Positions 56,863 to 63,525 of a stretch of 63,525 nt of DNA are shown piece after piece. The notes below the pieces were generated by a model. The model made no database searches, was not told the origin of the DNA, and worked only from the letters and a program-made list of their open reading frames with translations. The stretch is from Mangrovicoccus algicola. Lineage in GTDB: Bacteria > Pseudomonadota > Alphaproteobacteria > Rhodobacterales > Rhodobacteraceae. The stretch is taken from positions 1 to 63,525 of the forward strand of contig NZ_JACVXA010000016.1 of NCBI RefSeq assembly GCF_014903745.1, in the 5' to 3' direction. Every line of letters starts with the position of its first letter. Within the stretch, counting starts at the first letter, position 1. A program made the position numbers and the translations under genes.

Positions 56863-57779
56863 CCCGCCTCCCGCATTCTCGGGTCGAGCCAGCCATAGAG
56901 CAGGTCGACGATCATGTTGGAAACCACCATCGTGGTCGCCACCAGAACCAGTACGCATTGCACCACTGCCACGTCGCGCGAACTGACGGAACTGACGATC
57001 AGCTGCCCGATCCCTGGCCAGGAGAACACGCTTTCGATCACCACGGCCCCGGCCAGAAGTCCGCCGACCATGAAACCGATCATCGTGATGACGGGGATCG
57101 CAGCATTCGGCAGGGCATGCCGCATGACGACCTCGCGCCAGATCAGGCCCTTGGCGCTGCCGGTGCGGATGTAGGGCTGGTCAAGCACCTCGATCATGGC
57201 CGAGCGGGTGAACCGCGCCAGGATCGCGGCCCATCCGGTGGCGAGCGTGAGGATCGGCATGATCATCGCCTGCCAGCTGTCATTGCCGCCCGAGGGCAGC
57301 CACTGCAGGTTCACCGCGAAGATCAACACCATGACCAGCCCGAAGACGAAGCCCGGCACGGCGAAGCCGGAGACGGCGCCCAGCATCACGATCCGGTCAA
57401 GCGGTCTGCCCCGATGCAGCGCGGCGACGATCCCTGCACCGACACCCGTGACGACCCCCAGCAGAAGGGCCGGCATCATGATCTGCAGGGTCACGGCAAC
57501 CCGGGCCGTCACCTTGCTCAGCGCGTCCTGGCCATCCAGCATCGACTTGCCGAACTGGCCCTGCAGCAGATCACTCATGTAGCTGCCGAACTGAACCCAT
57601 AGCGGACGGTCGAGGCCCCAGGCCTCGTGGAAGGCGGCGACAGCCGCCGGCGGGGCATCGGGCCCCAGGATCACGATGGCGGGGTCCGATGTCGTGCGCA
57701 GGGCGAGGAAGGCCGCGAGCACCACGATGAAAATGGTCAGAAGCGCGCGCAGGACGCGGCGCAGCAGGAAGCCGGTCAT
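56859..57779 (-). CDS. dipeptide-type ABC transporter permease, DppB-like
   Basis: This 306-residue permease opens MTGFLLRRVLRALLTIFIVV and has VVIESVFSWPGIGQLIVSSV and the C-terminal LLYGWLDPRMREAG. It overlaps both neighbours by 4 nt. Together with the DppC-like protein it forms the channel for the substrate of the PMH/FGE operon. Confidence 0.94.
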   Translation of the reverse strand: MTGFLLRRVLRALLTIFIVVLAAFLALRTTSDPAIVILGPDAPPAAVAAFHEAWGLDRPLWVQFGSYMSDLLQGQFGKSMLDGQDALSKVTARVAVTLQIMMPALLLGVVTGVGAGIVAALHRGRPLDRIVMLGAVSGFAVPGFVFGLVMVLIFAVNLQWLPSGGNDSWQAMIMPILTLATGWAAILARFTRSAMIEVLDQPYIRTGSAKGLIWREVVMRHALPNAAIPVITMIGFMVGGLLAGAVVIESVFSWPGIGQLIVSSVSSRDVAVVQCVLVLVATTMVVSNMIVDLLYGWLDPRMREAG

Positions 57780-58762
57780 GCGGGCACCTCCAATGGGTCG
57801 GTCGTCGCTGCACCGACGAAATGACAGGCGGCCATCTGGCGGCCGGACACGCGGCGCAGGACCGGCAATTCGGTGGAGCACAGATCCGTTGCGATGGTGC
57901 AACGGGGATGGAACGGACATCCCGCCGGACGATGGGACGGATCCGGCGGTTCGCCCTTCAGCGCGGGCCGTGGCCTCCGGCGGAACGGATCCGGGATGGA
58001 GGCCACGAGAACCTGCGTGTAGGGATGCTGCGGATCTGAGAAAAGCTGTTCGGGGCTGCCCTTCTCGACAACCCGGCCCAGGTACATCACCGCGACCTCG
58101 TCGGCGATGTTGCCCACCAGTTTAAGGTCGTGAGAAATGAACATCATGCCCAGCCCGAACTCGCGCTGCAGTCGAAGCAGGATGTTCACCACCTGCGCCT
58201 GGATCGAGACGTCCAGTGCCGAGACCGGTTCATCGCAGACCAGCAACTCCGGCGTCGTGGCCAGGGCGCGGGCGAGAACGGCGCGCTGACGTTGACCGCC
58301 CGACAGCTGGAGCGGATGGCTCCGTCCCTGGTCGGGGCGAAGGCCCACGGCGGTCAGCAGCTCCGCCACGCGCTCCTTGCGCGTGCCGGGCGTGCCGATG
58401 CGGTGGATCACCATGGGCTCGGCGATCTGCTCGGCAATGGTCATGCGCCTATCGAGCGCTCCCAGCGGATCCTGGAACACCATCTGGGCCCGGGCGCGCA
58501 TCTGGCGCCATTCCCGGGTATCCGGTTTCGGCATCGGCTGCCCGTCGAACAGGACCTCGCCTGCATCCGGCACCTCGAGGCCCAGAGCGACGCGGCCGGT
58601 CGTGGATTTTCCGCAGCCGGACTCTCCTACGACGCCGAGGATCCGGCCCCGTTCGACCGTGAGGCTCACCTCCTCCAGGACGCTGACGGTGCGGGCCGGG
58701 CGGAACACGCCCCCCGCGGACCCGTAACGGCGGACTATGTTCCTGAGTTCAAGCAGAGACAT
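57776..58762 (-). CDS. dipeptide-type ABC transporter ATPase, DppF-like
   Basis: The 328-residue ATPase has GESGCGKSTTGRVALGLE, the signature LQLSGGQRQRAVLARA, LLVCDEPVSALDVSIQ and the C-terminal family region with cysteines (CPFHPRCTIATDLC), which is typical of oligopeptide ATPases. It overlaps the DppD-like gene (14 nt) and the DppB-like gene (4 nt). Confidence 0.94.
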   Translation of the reverse strand: MSLLELRNIVRRYGSAGGVFRPARTVSVLEEVSLTVERGRILGVVGESGCGKSTTGRVALGLEVPDAGEVLFDGQPMPKPDTREWRQMRARAQMVFQDPLGALDRRMTIAEQIAEPMVIHRIGTPGTRKERVAELLTAVGLRPDQGRSHPLQLSGGQRQRAVLARALATTPELLVCDEPVSALDVSIQAQVVNILLRLQREFGLGMMFISHDLKLVGNIADEVAVMYLGRVVEKGSPEQLFSDPQHPYTQVLVASIPDPFRRRPRPALKGEPPDPSHRPAGCPFHPRCTIATDLCSTELPVLRRVSGRQMAACHFVGAATTDPLEVPA

Positions 58763-59741
58763 GGCGCGTCTCCCTGTGCGCAGCTGTGGCCGAGCGCGCA
58801 TCCGACAGGACGCAGGCCGACAGGTGATCGGCGCCCCCGGTCGGGGCCAGCGCCGGCTGGCGCGCGCAATCCGTCCGCGCATGCAGGCAGCGCGGCGCAA
58901 AGGCGCAGCCCTCGGGCATGTTCCAGGGGTCGGGCACCTGACCATGGATCGGCACCAGCGCGCCCGCACCGGCCCCAAGGCGGGGCGCGGCAGCGATCAG
59001 CCCCCGGGTATAGGGATGCGCGGGCTGGCGCAGGATGCGCGCGACCGGAGCGCTCTCGACGATCTTGCCCGCATAGCAGACGGCTATGCGGTCGCAGAGT
59101 TCGCCGACGACCGAAAGGTCGTGGCTGATCAGCACAAGCGCCATGCCCAGATCGCGGCGCAACGTGTCGAGCAGGGTGAGGACCTGGGCTTGGATCGTGA
59201 CGTCGAGCGCCGTCGTCGGCTCGTCCGCGACCAGCAGATCGGGCTGACCGGCCAGCGCCATGGCGATGGCCACCCGCTGATTCTGGCCACCGGACAATTC
59301 ATGCGGAAAGAGGTCGATCCGCCGGGCCGGATTGGGGATGCCGACCTGATCAAGCAGGCGCACGGTTTCTGCGCGCGCGGCCTGCCCTTTGATGCCGCGG
59401 TGCAGGGCCAGCACCTCCGCGACCTGTCGGCCGATCCGCTTCACCGGGTTCAGCGTGCTCATCGGATCCTGGAAGATCATGGCAATCCGCCCGCCGCGGA
59501 GGCGCGCCAGGCGGTTGGGAGGCATCTCGGTCAGGGAGTGCTCCTCGAACATGACCCGGCCGCCGATCCGCGCCGTACCGCCCAGCAGGCCAAGCGCCGC
59601 CAGCCAGGTCACGGATTTGCCGGAGCCGCTTTCGCCGACGATCCCCAGCGCCTCGCCATGCGCGACGCTCAGGTCGATCCCGCGAACGGCCGGACCGCGC
59701 GGAAAGTCGACGCGGAAGTCCGAGAAGGAAAGAAGGGGCAT
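58749..59741 (-). CDS. dipeptide-type ABC transporter ATPase, DppD-like
   Basis: The 330-residue ATPase has [50 protein letters not shown] and the C-terminal [17 protein letters not shown]. The start at 59741 has a strong GGAGG ribosome site; 59777 and 60044 are less likely. It follows the binding-protein gene by 38 nt. Confidence 0.94.
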   Translation of the reverse strand: MPLLSFSDFRVDFPRGPAVRGIDLSVAHGEALGIVGESGSGKSVTWLAALGLLGGTARIGGRVMFEEHSLTEMPPNRLARLRGGRIAMIFQDPMSTLNPVKRIGRQVAEVLALHRGIKGQAARAETVRLLDQVGIPNPARRIDLFPHELSGGQNQRVAIAMALAGQPDLLVADEPTTALDVTIQAQVLTLLDTLRRDLGMALVLISHDLSVVGELCDRIAVCYAGKIVESAPVARILRQPAHPYTRGLIAAAPRLGAGAGALVPIHGQVPDPWNMPEGCAFAPRCLHARTDCARQPALAPTGGADHLSACVLSDARSATAAHRETRHVSA

Positions 59742-59779
59742 TGCCGCCCCCTCCTGTCCGCCGATATCCGCGGACATGG

Positions 59780-61405
59780 CTACGCGCCCCAGTTGGTCGG
59801 GCGGAAGTCCATGGCGAAGGACGGTGCGGCTGTCCAAGGCGTGGACTTCGCCTTGGCCGTGAAGGTGGCGTTCTGGTTGATCACGCCATAGGCCGGATCT
59901 TCGTATTCGAGAACGGTGACCAGGCGGCGGAACGCCGTCTTGCGCTCGGCGAAATCGGTCGAGGTCTGCAGGACGCCACAGAGCCTGGTGACTTCGTCGT
60001 TGTGATATTCGCCCGTCTGGACCGCCTGGCCCTGCGGCCCCCACTGGTTCGGCTGCGTCGCGACCGGATCGGGAAAGCTGCCGCCCGTGGACCAGTCATG
60101 GACGCCCCGGGTGCCCGCCGGATCCCAGATTTGGGCCCAGTTCTCCTTCATCTCGATCTCGACGTTGAGCCCGACCTGGCGCCACATCTCGACCATGACC
60201 TGTGCGGTATTGACCTGCAGCGTGTAGTAGTCGTTGAGAAGACGGTAGGGGATCGGTTCGCCCTTGTAGCCTGCGGCCTGCAGCAGCTCGCGCGATTTCT
60301 TCGGGTCGAAGCTCGGCGCGGTCCAGTCGTCCAGGTACATGTCGCCATACCACAGGAACTGGTTGCCCTTGGGCACGACGGTCTCCCCCATCCAGAGCTG
60401 GTCGACGATCAGCTGGCGATCGACGGCGTGCAGCATGGCCTGGCGCACGCGCGGGTCCGCCAGCGCCGTATCGTTCTTGTCGAAATTGGTGACGCGGATA
60501 TTGTTGATGATGCCGCCCGCGATCTCCAGCTTGGGATCCGCGGTGACGGTCGCAAACTGGTCCGGTGTCAGGTCGCAGGCCATGTCGTACTGTCCCGCGC
60601 GGACACCGTTCACCCGCTGTGCCGCTTCGGGCACCTGCACGAAGCGCAGCTCTTCCAGCGGCGGACGGCCGCCATGGTAGTCTTCGTGGGGGACCAGGAC
60701 CAGCTCGACATCCGGCGTGAAGGATGCCACCTTGTAGGGGCCGGTGCCGATCGGCTGCCGCGCGAAGTCGAGCCAGCTTTCGGCTTCCTCGAAGGCGCGG
60801 CGGCTGATAATCTGGCTGCCCATGGCCATGATCCGGCCTTCAATCGTCACATCCGGCGTCGCGTTGACGAAGCGGACGGTGTGGCGATCGACGGCCTCGA
60901 CCGTCACCAGCGACGGCCAGAGGCGGCGCGCCACGGCGGGCACCTGCGGCGGCAATTCCTTGGTGCGCTGCGTGACGCGCTCTTCGTTGAAGCGGATCGT
61001 CGTGTCAGAGCCTTCCGGGGTCGTGTCGCCGAACATGCGGGCGGACGAGAAGGAGAAGGCCACGTCTTCGGCGGTCAGCTCGTCTCCGTTGTGGAACTTG
61101 ACACCCTGACGCAGATCCAGCTCGACGGTGCTGTCATCGATGCGGCGCCATGCCGTGGCGAGGCGCGGGATGGGCGACAGCGTGCCCTGGTAATCCTGTC
61201 CGATCAGGCATTCCAGGTAGGAATTCATGATCCGGGCGCCGACATTCGACTGTTCGATCAGCGGATCGAGCGCGTTGGACGTCGCCAGTTTCTGCACCGC
61301 GATGGTGAGCCGCGGGCGTGCGCCCTGGGCGAAGGACAGGCGGGGTGCGGCCAGAGCAGAGGCGCCGGCCATTGCGAGGAAGCCGCGACGGGGGAGGTGA
61401 AGCAT
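59780..61405 (-). CDS. ABC transporter solute-binding protein, family 5
   Basis: The 541-residue periplasmic binding protein has an N-terminal export signal (PRRGFLAMAGASALAAP), probably Tat-type because of RRGFLAM, and SBP_bac_5 blocks LDPLIEQSNVGARIMNSYLE, VELDLRQGVKFHNGDELTAE and GTGPYKVASF. It lies 14 nt after the PMH-like gene. It should bind the ester that this hydrolase cleaves inside the cell. Confidence 0.93.
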   Translation of the reverse strand: MLHLPRRGFLAMAGASALAAPRLSFAQGARPRLTIAVQKLATSNALDPLIEQSNVGARIMNSYLECLIGQDYQGTLSPIPRLATAWRRIDDSTVELDLRQGVKFHNGDELTAEDVAFSFSSARMFGDTTPEGSDTTIRFNEERVTQRTKELPPQVPAVARRLWPSLVTVEAVDRHTVRFVNATPDVTIEGRIMAMGSQIISRRAFEEAESWLDFARQPIGTGPYKVASFTPDVELVLVPHEDYHGGRPPLEELRFVQVPEAAQRVNGVRAGQYDMACDLTPDQFATVTADPKLEIAGGIINNIRVTNFDKNDTALADPRVRQAMLHAVDRQLIVDQLWMGETVVPKGNQFLWYGDMYLDDWTAPSFDPKKSRELLQAAGYKGEPIPYRLLNDYYTLQVNTAQVMVEMWRQVGLNVEIEMKENWAQIWDPAGTRGVHDWSTGGSFPDPVATQPNQWGPQGQAVQTGEYHNDEVTRLCGVLQTSTDFAERKTAFRRLVTVLEYEDPAYGVINQNATFTAKAKSTPWTAAPSFAMDFRPTNWGA

Positions 61406-61419
61406 GGGAGGGGTCCTTT

Positions 61420-62979
61420 TCAGGAGACGGAAAGAGGGGAGGACGCCGACGCCCGGCGGTCGACGAGGCCGTCGGGGCTGCTGCGATATCCGGTCAGGCT
61501 GCGATCCGCATGGCGCATGCGCCAGCTCAGCATCTTGCCGGCATATTCGGCCAGGACGGGTGCGTAGGCGGGGTCCTCGGCCAAATTCGTGAACTGGTGG
61601 GGGTCGCTCTCGAGATCGAAGAGCAGCGGCGGAAGCGCGGCAAAGTGGACGTACTTCCATTTCCCGTCGCGGATCACGCAGAGCGAGGCCTCGTCCATGT
61701 CGACGCCGAGCTCCTCTTCCGGGCTGGAATAGAAGACGTTGCGGAAGTCGTATTCGAAATGGACCTCCTGCCGCCAGTCGGCGGGCATGCCCCCCTCGAG
61801 GAAAGGCAGCAGCGACCGGCCGTCTATATGCCGGGGCGGGGCGGCGCCCAGCCAGTCCAGGATCGTCGGCATCACGTCGACGCTCTCGGTGAAGGCCTGC
61901 TCGACCTCGCCGGCACGGTGACCCCGGCGCGGGTCCCGGATGATCAGAGGGATGTGATAGCTTTCGTCGTGATAGGCGATCTTGCCCAGCAAATGGTGAT
62001 CGCCCAGTTGCTCGCCGTGATCGGAGGTGAAGACGATCAGCGTGTCGTCCATCCTGCCCGCCTCCTCGAGGACCGCGAAGATGCGCCCCAGCTGGTCGTC
62101 GATCTCGGTCATGAGGCCCCAGTAGGTGGCGCGCATTTGCCGAATCTCGGCCTCGGACATGTCCGAGGCGCGCCCGTCCGCTCCCTGGAAAAAGCTGCCC
62201 CGCCCCGTGTGGCGCAGGTAGTAATCCAGCAGCGGATGCTGTGCGCCCTCGGCCTCGGCGCTGTCTGCGCGCACCGGTCCCGGCATGTCCGCCGGGTCGT
62301 ACATGTCGTGATAGGGCGCAGAGGCGACGAAGGGCGGATGCGGCCGCCAGAAGCCAAGGTGCAGGAAGAACGGCCGGCCCGGCGTCACGCCCTTGAGGTA
62401 CTGCAGGGCACCCTCGGAGAAGAACGCGGTATCGCTGAGATGCGCGGGCATCCTCGCGGGACGGTCGGTGGCGCCCGGCACCGCATCGTCGCCTTCGGGC
62501 AGCCAGACATCATCGCGGTTATCCGGCAGGTCGAAGCCGTTCTGAGCCAGCCAGCCGAAATACGCCTCCTTTTCGGGTTCGAAGGTGCGGATCGGCCGGA
62601 AGCCGTCCATCACATCGCCCAGCCACTTGAACCGCGGATCGGTTGCGGCGGTGACCTGCGGATCCGGCACGGTGGTCGTGTAGCCGATCAACGCGGGATC
62701 ATAGCCGAATTTCGCCAGTTCGCGGCCGAGATTGGTGTGCCGACTGTCGAGCGGAATGGTATTCTGCACCGCCCGGTGGTTCATCGCGTATAGGCCGGTC
62801 ATCAGGCTGGCACGGGCCGGGCCGCAGGGCACGGTGACGGTGTAGTGGTTGGCGAAGGTCACGCCCTCGGCACACAACTTGTCGATGTTCGGCGTGCGCA
62901 GACCCTCGGTGCCCAGACGGGCCAGCATGTCCCCGCGCCACTGGTCGACGACGATGAAGAGCACATTGGATTTTGGCAT
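61420..62979 (-). CDS. phosphonate monoester hydrolase/sulfatase-like, Cys-type
   Basis: The 519-residue enzyme of the alkaline phosphatase superfamily has the formylglycine motif CGPAR at residues 52-56 (VPCGPARASLMTG) and the sequence style of Rhizobium phosphonate monoester hydrolase: NVLFIVVDQWRGDM, YAMNHRAVQNTIPLDSRHTN, PALIGYTTTVPDP, FTSDHGEQLGDHHLLGKI and DESYHIPLIIRDP. Known PMHs are promiscuous toward phosphonate monoesters, phosphodiesters and sulfate esters. No signal peptide. First gene of the operon that ends with FGE copy 2. Confidence 0.92.
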   Translation of the reverse strand: MPKSNVLFIVVDQWRGDMLARLGTEGLRTPNIDKLCAEGVTFANHYTVTVPCGPARASLMTGLYAMNHRAVQNTIPLDSRHTNLGRELAKFGYDPALIGYTTTVPDPQVTAATDPRFKWLGDVMDGFRPIRTFEPEKEAYFGWLAQNGFDLPDNRDDVWLPEGDDAVPGATDRPARMPAHLSDTAFFSEGALQYLKGVTPGRPFFLHLGFWRPHPPFVASAPYHDMYDPADMPGPVRADSAEAEGAQHPLLDYYLRHTGRGSFFQGADGRASDMSEAEIRQMRATYWGLMTEIDDQLGRIFAVLEEAGRMDDTLIVFTSDHGEQLGDHHLLGKIAYHDESYHIPLIIRDPRRGHRAGEVEQAFTESVDVMPTILDWLGAAPPRHIDGRSLLPFLEGGMPADWRQEVHFEYDFRNVFYSSPEEELGVDMDEASLCVIRDGKWKYVHFAALPPLLFDLESDPHQFTNLAEDPAYAPVLAEYAGKMLSWRMRHADRSLTGYRSSPDGLVDRRASASSPLSVS

Positions 62980-63021
62980 GGGCAGAGGCCTTCGAGACAG
63001 GGTGAGTTTCTGCCCGCCCCA

Positions 63022-63064
63022 ATACTACCCACAATGCGTAATAATTGCGACGCTTCTGCGACGC
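63022..63064 (-). promoter_or_regulatory. promoter-like sequence and 11-bp-spaced direct repeats upstream of the PMH gene
   Basis: On the minus strand TCGCAA and TAGTAT (63022-63027) are separated by 17 nt, about 43 nt before the gene start. Two copies of GCGTCGCA (plus-strand TGCGACGC at 63046-63053 and 63057-63064), spaced 11 bp, overlap the -35 side: one helical turn, as for a dimeric regulator. The ROK protein is the natural candidate. Confidence 0.4.
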
Positions 63065-63314
63065 TCTGTTGACATCCCGCGCGGGCATTGTCGAAAAATT
63101 CCGGACGAACGGGATTCACAACGTGAATCCATGCGGTTAGATGGGTGGCATGAGCAAGCCGAAGTCCGCCCGCTAATGCACGACAAATTGGTCCGACGAT
63201 CGAGCCATTGAGTGTGTTGATTTCCGTTGAGAACTGCCCCGGGTTTTCCATCGAGAATTGACCCGTCTGCAGACCATGGTGCCCGGTTCATGCGGCGGTC
63301 AATGCCGGTCATTT

Positions 63315-63525
63315 CTCCTTCCTGGTTCCTGCCGCCTCGGAGCTGGCCTTGAAGCGGTAGCTGTCATTGCCGGTCTCGAGAATGTGGCAGCGGTGGGTGA
63401 GCCGGTCGAGGAGCGCGGTGGTCACCTTGGCATCCGCTGCCGGGCAGGGCATTTCCGCAGGAAATGTCCCGAGAGGGGCCGAACACCGCCGCCCATTCGC
63501 TGAAGCTGAGGTTGGTCGTGATGAT
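63315..63525 (-). pseudogene. istB: IS21-family helper ATPase IstB, C-terminal part, frameshifted
   Basis: The minus strand reads [16 protein letters not shown], then a 43-nt insertion with a hairpin (63435-63477), then, in a new frame, [20 protein letters not shown] and [13 protein letters not shown]. In intact IstB VFG is followed directly by [12 protein letters not shown]. The insertion therefore inactivates the gene. Confidence 0.85.
63438..63477 (-). repeat. variable-stem hairpin element, type D copy 2
   Basis: On the minus strand: CCCTCTCGGGA, arm CATTTCC, TGC, arm GGAAATG, CCCTGCCCGGCA. Frame and loop are those of the copy at 23089-23126, but the arms are completely different and still complementary. 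It lies in istB. Confidence 0.8.

Larger units (their letters stand above)
63213..63525 (-). mobile_element. IS21-family element, end only, runs out of the window
   Basis: TGTTGATTTCCGTTGAGAAC at 63215 and GTTTTCCATCGAGAATTGAC shortly after are the repeated terminal sequences typical of IS21 elements in this group. The istB gene follows on the minus strand and continues beyond the window. Confidence 0.75.

Overview
The window is high-GC DNA of the alphaproteobacterial, Rhodobacterales/Paracoccus type. The clues are the anaerobic-style cobL-cobM-cobF order, the many solute-binding-protein transporters, divergent LysR/SDR pairs, and IS3, IS481, IS1182 and IS21 elements. It reads as accessory catabolic DNA attached to the end of a cobalamin operon. 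I saw no tRNA, rRNA or CRISPR array.

Layout. 1-2.2 kb: end of a cobalamin operon (cobL partial, cobM, cobF). 2.7-17.8 kb: a candidate sulfate-ester/sulfated-carbohydrate locus. It has a DeoR regulator, two cytoplasmic Cys-type sulfatases, a CUT1 ABC transporter with amidase, a BtpA-family protein, an FGGY kinase, a HAD phosphatase, an SDR and a formylglycine-generating enzyme (FGE). 18.4-21.6 kb: a DapA-family aldolase, two LysE-superfamily exporters and a divergent ArgP-like regulator. 21.9-26.5 kb: an IS graveyard ending in an intact IS1182-type element, with an iteron-like palindrome inside. 26.7-33.6 kb: a DUF3500 pair, two LysR/SDR modules and an Atu4866-domain protein. 33.7-34.5 kb: a Fic remnant and a serine resolvase. 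34.7-41.8 kb: an RpiR-regulated dipeptide-type ABC transporter with a DUF6963-like protein. 41.8-42.9 kb: a dead IS481. 43.1-52.4 kb: an amide/formamide locus (AmiC, AmiR, Urt-type transporter, acetamidase/formamidase, amidase). 53.2-63.0 kb: a phnC remnant, a ROK regulator, and an operon of phosphonate-monoester-hydrolase-like enzyme, dipeptide-type ABC transporter and a second FGE. 63.2 kb to the end: the end of an IS21 element.

How the genes fit together. Three formylglycine-dependent hydrolases lack signal peptides, and the two FGEs that would activate them lie one in each cluster. Intact sulfate or phosphonate esters are therefore probably imported by the adjacent ABC systems and hydrolysed in the cytoplasm. 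An 18-bp pattern shared by the btpA and SDR promoters suggests that distant parts of the first locus are co-regulated.

The most unusual signal is a set of roughly 38-45 bp hairpin segments that interrupt the transposase genes. Five share a 15-nt core and a fixed flank pattern but have different 5-bp arms, each perfectly self-complementary. Two more share another frame (conserved 11- and 12-nt flanks, TGC loop, variable complementary arms), and one is a relative of those. All lie in the IS3, IS481 and IS21 genes; I found none in intact genes.
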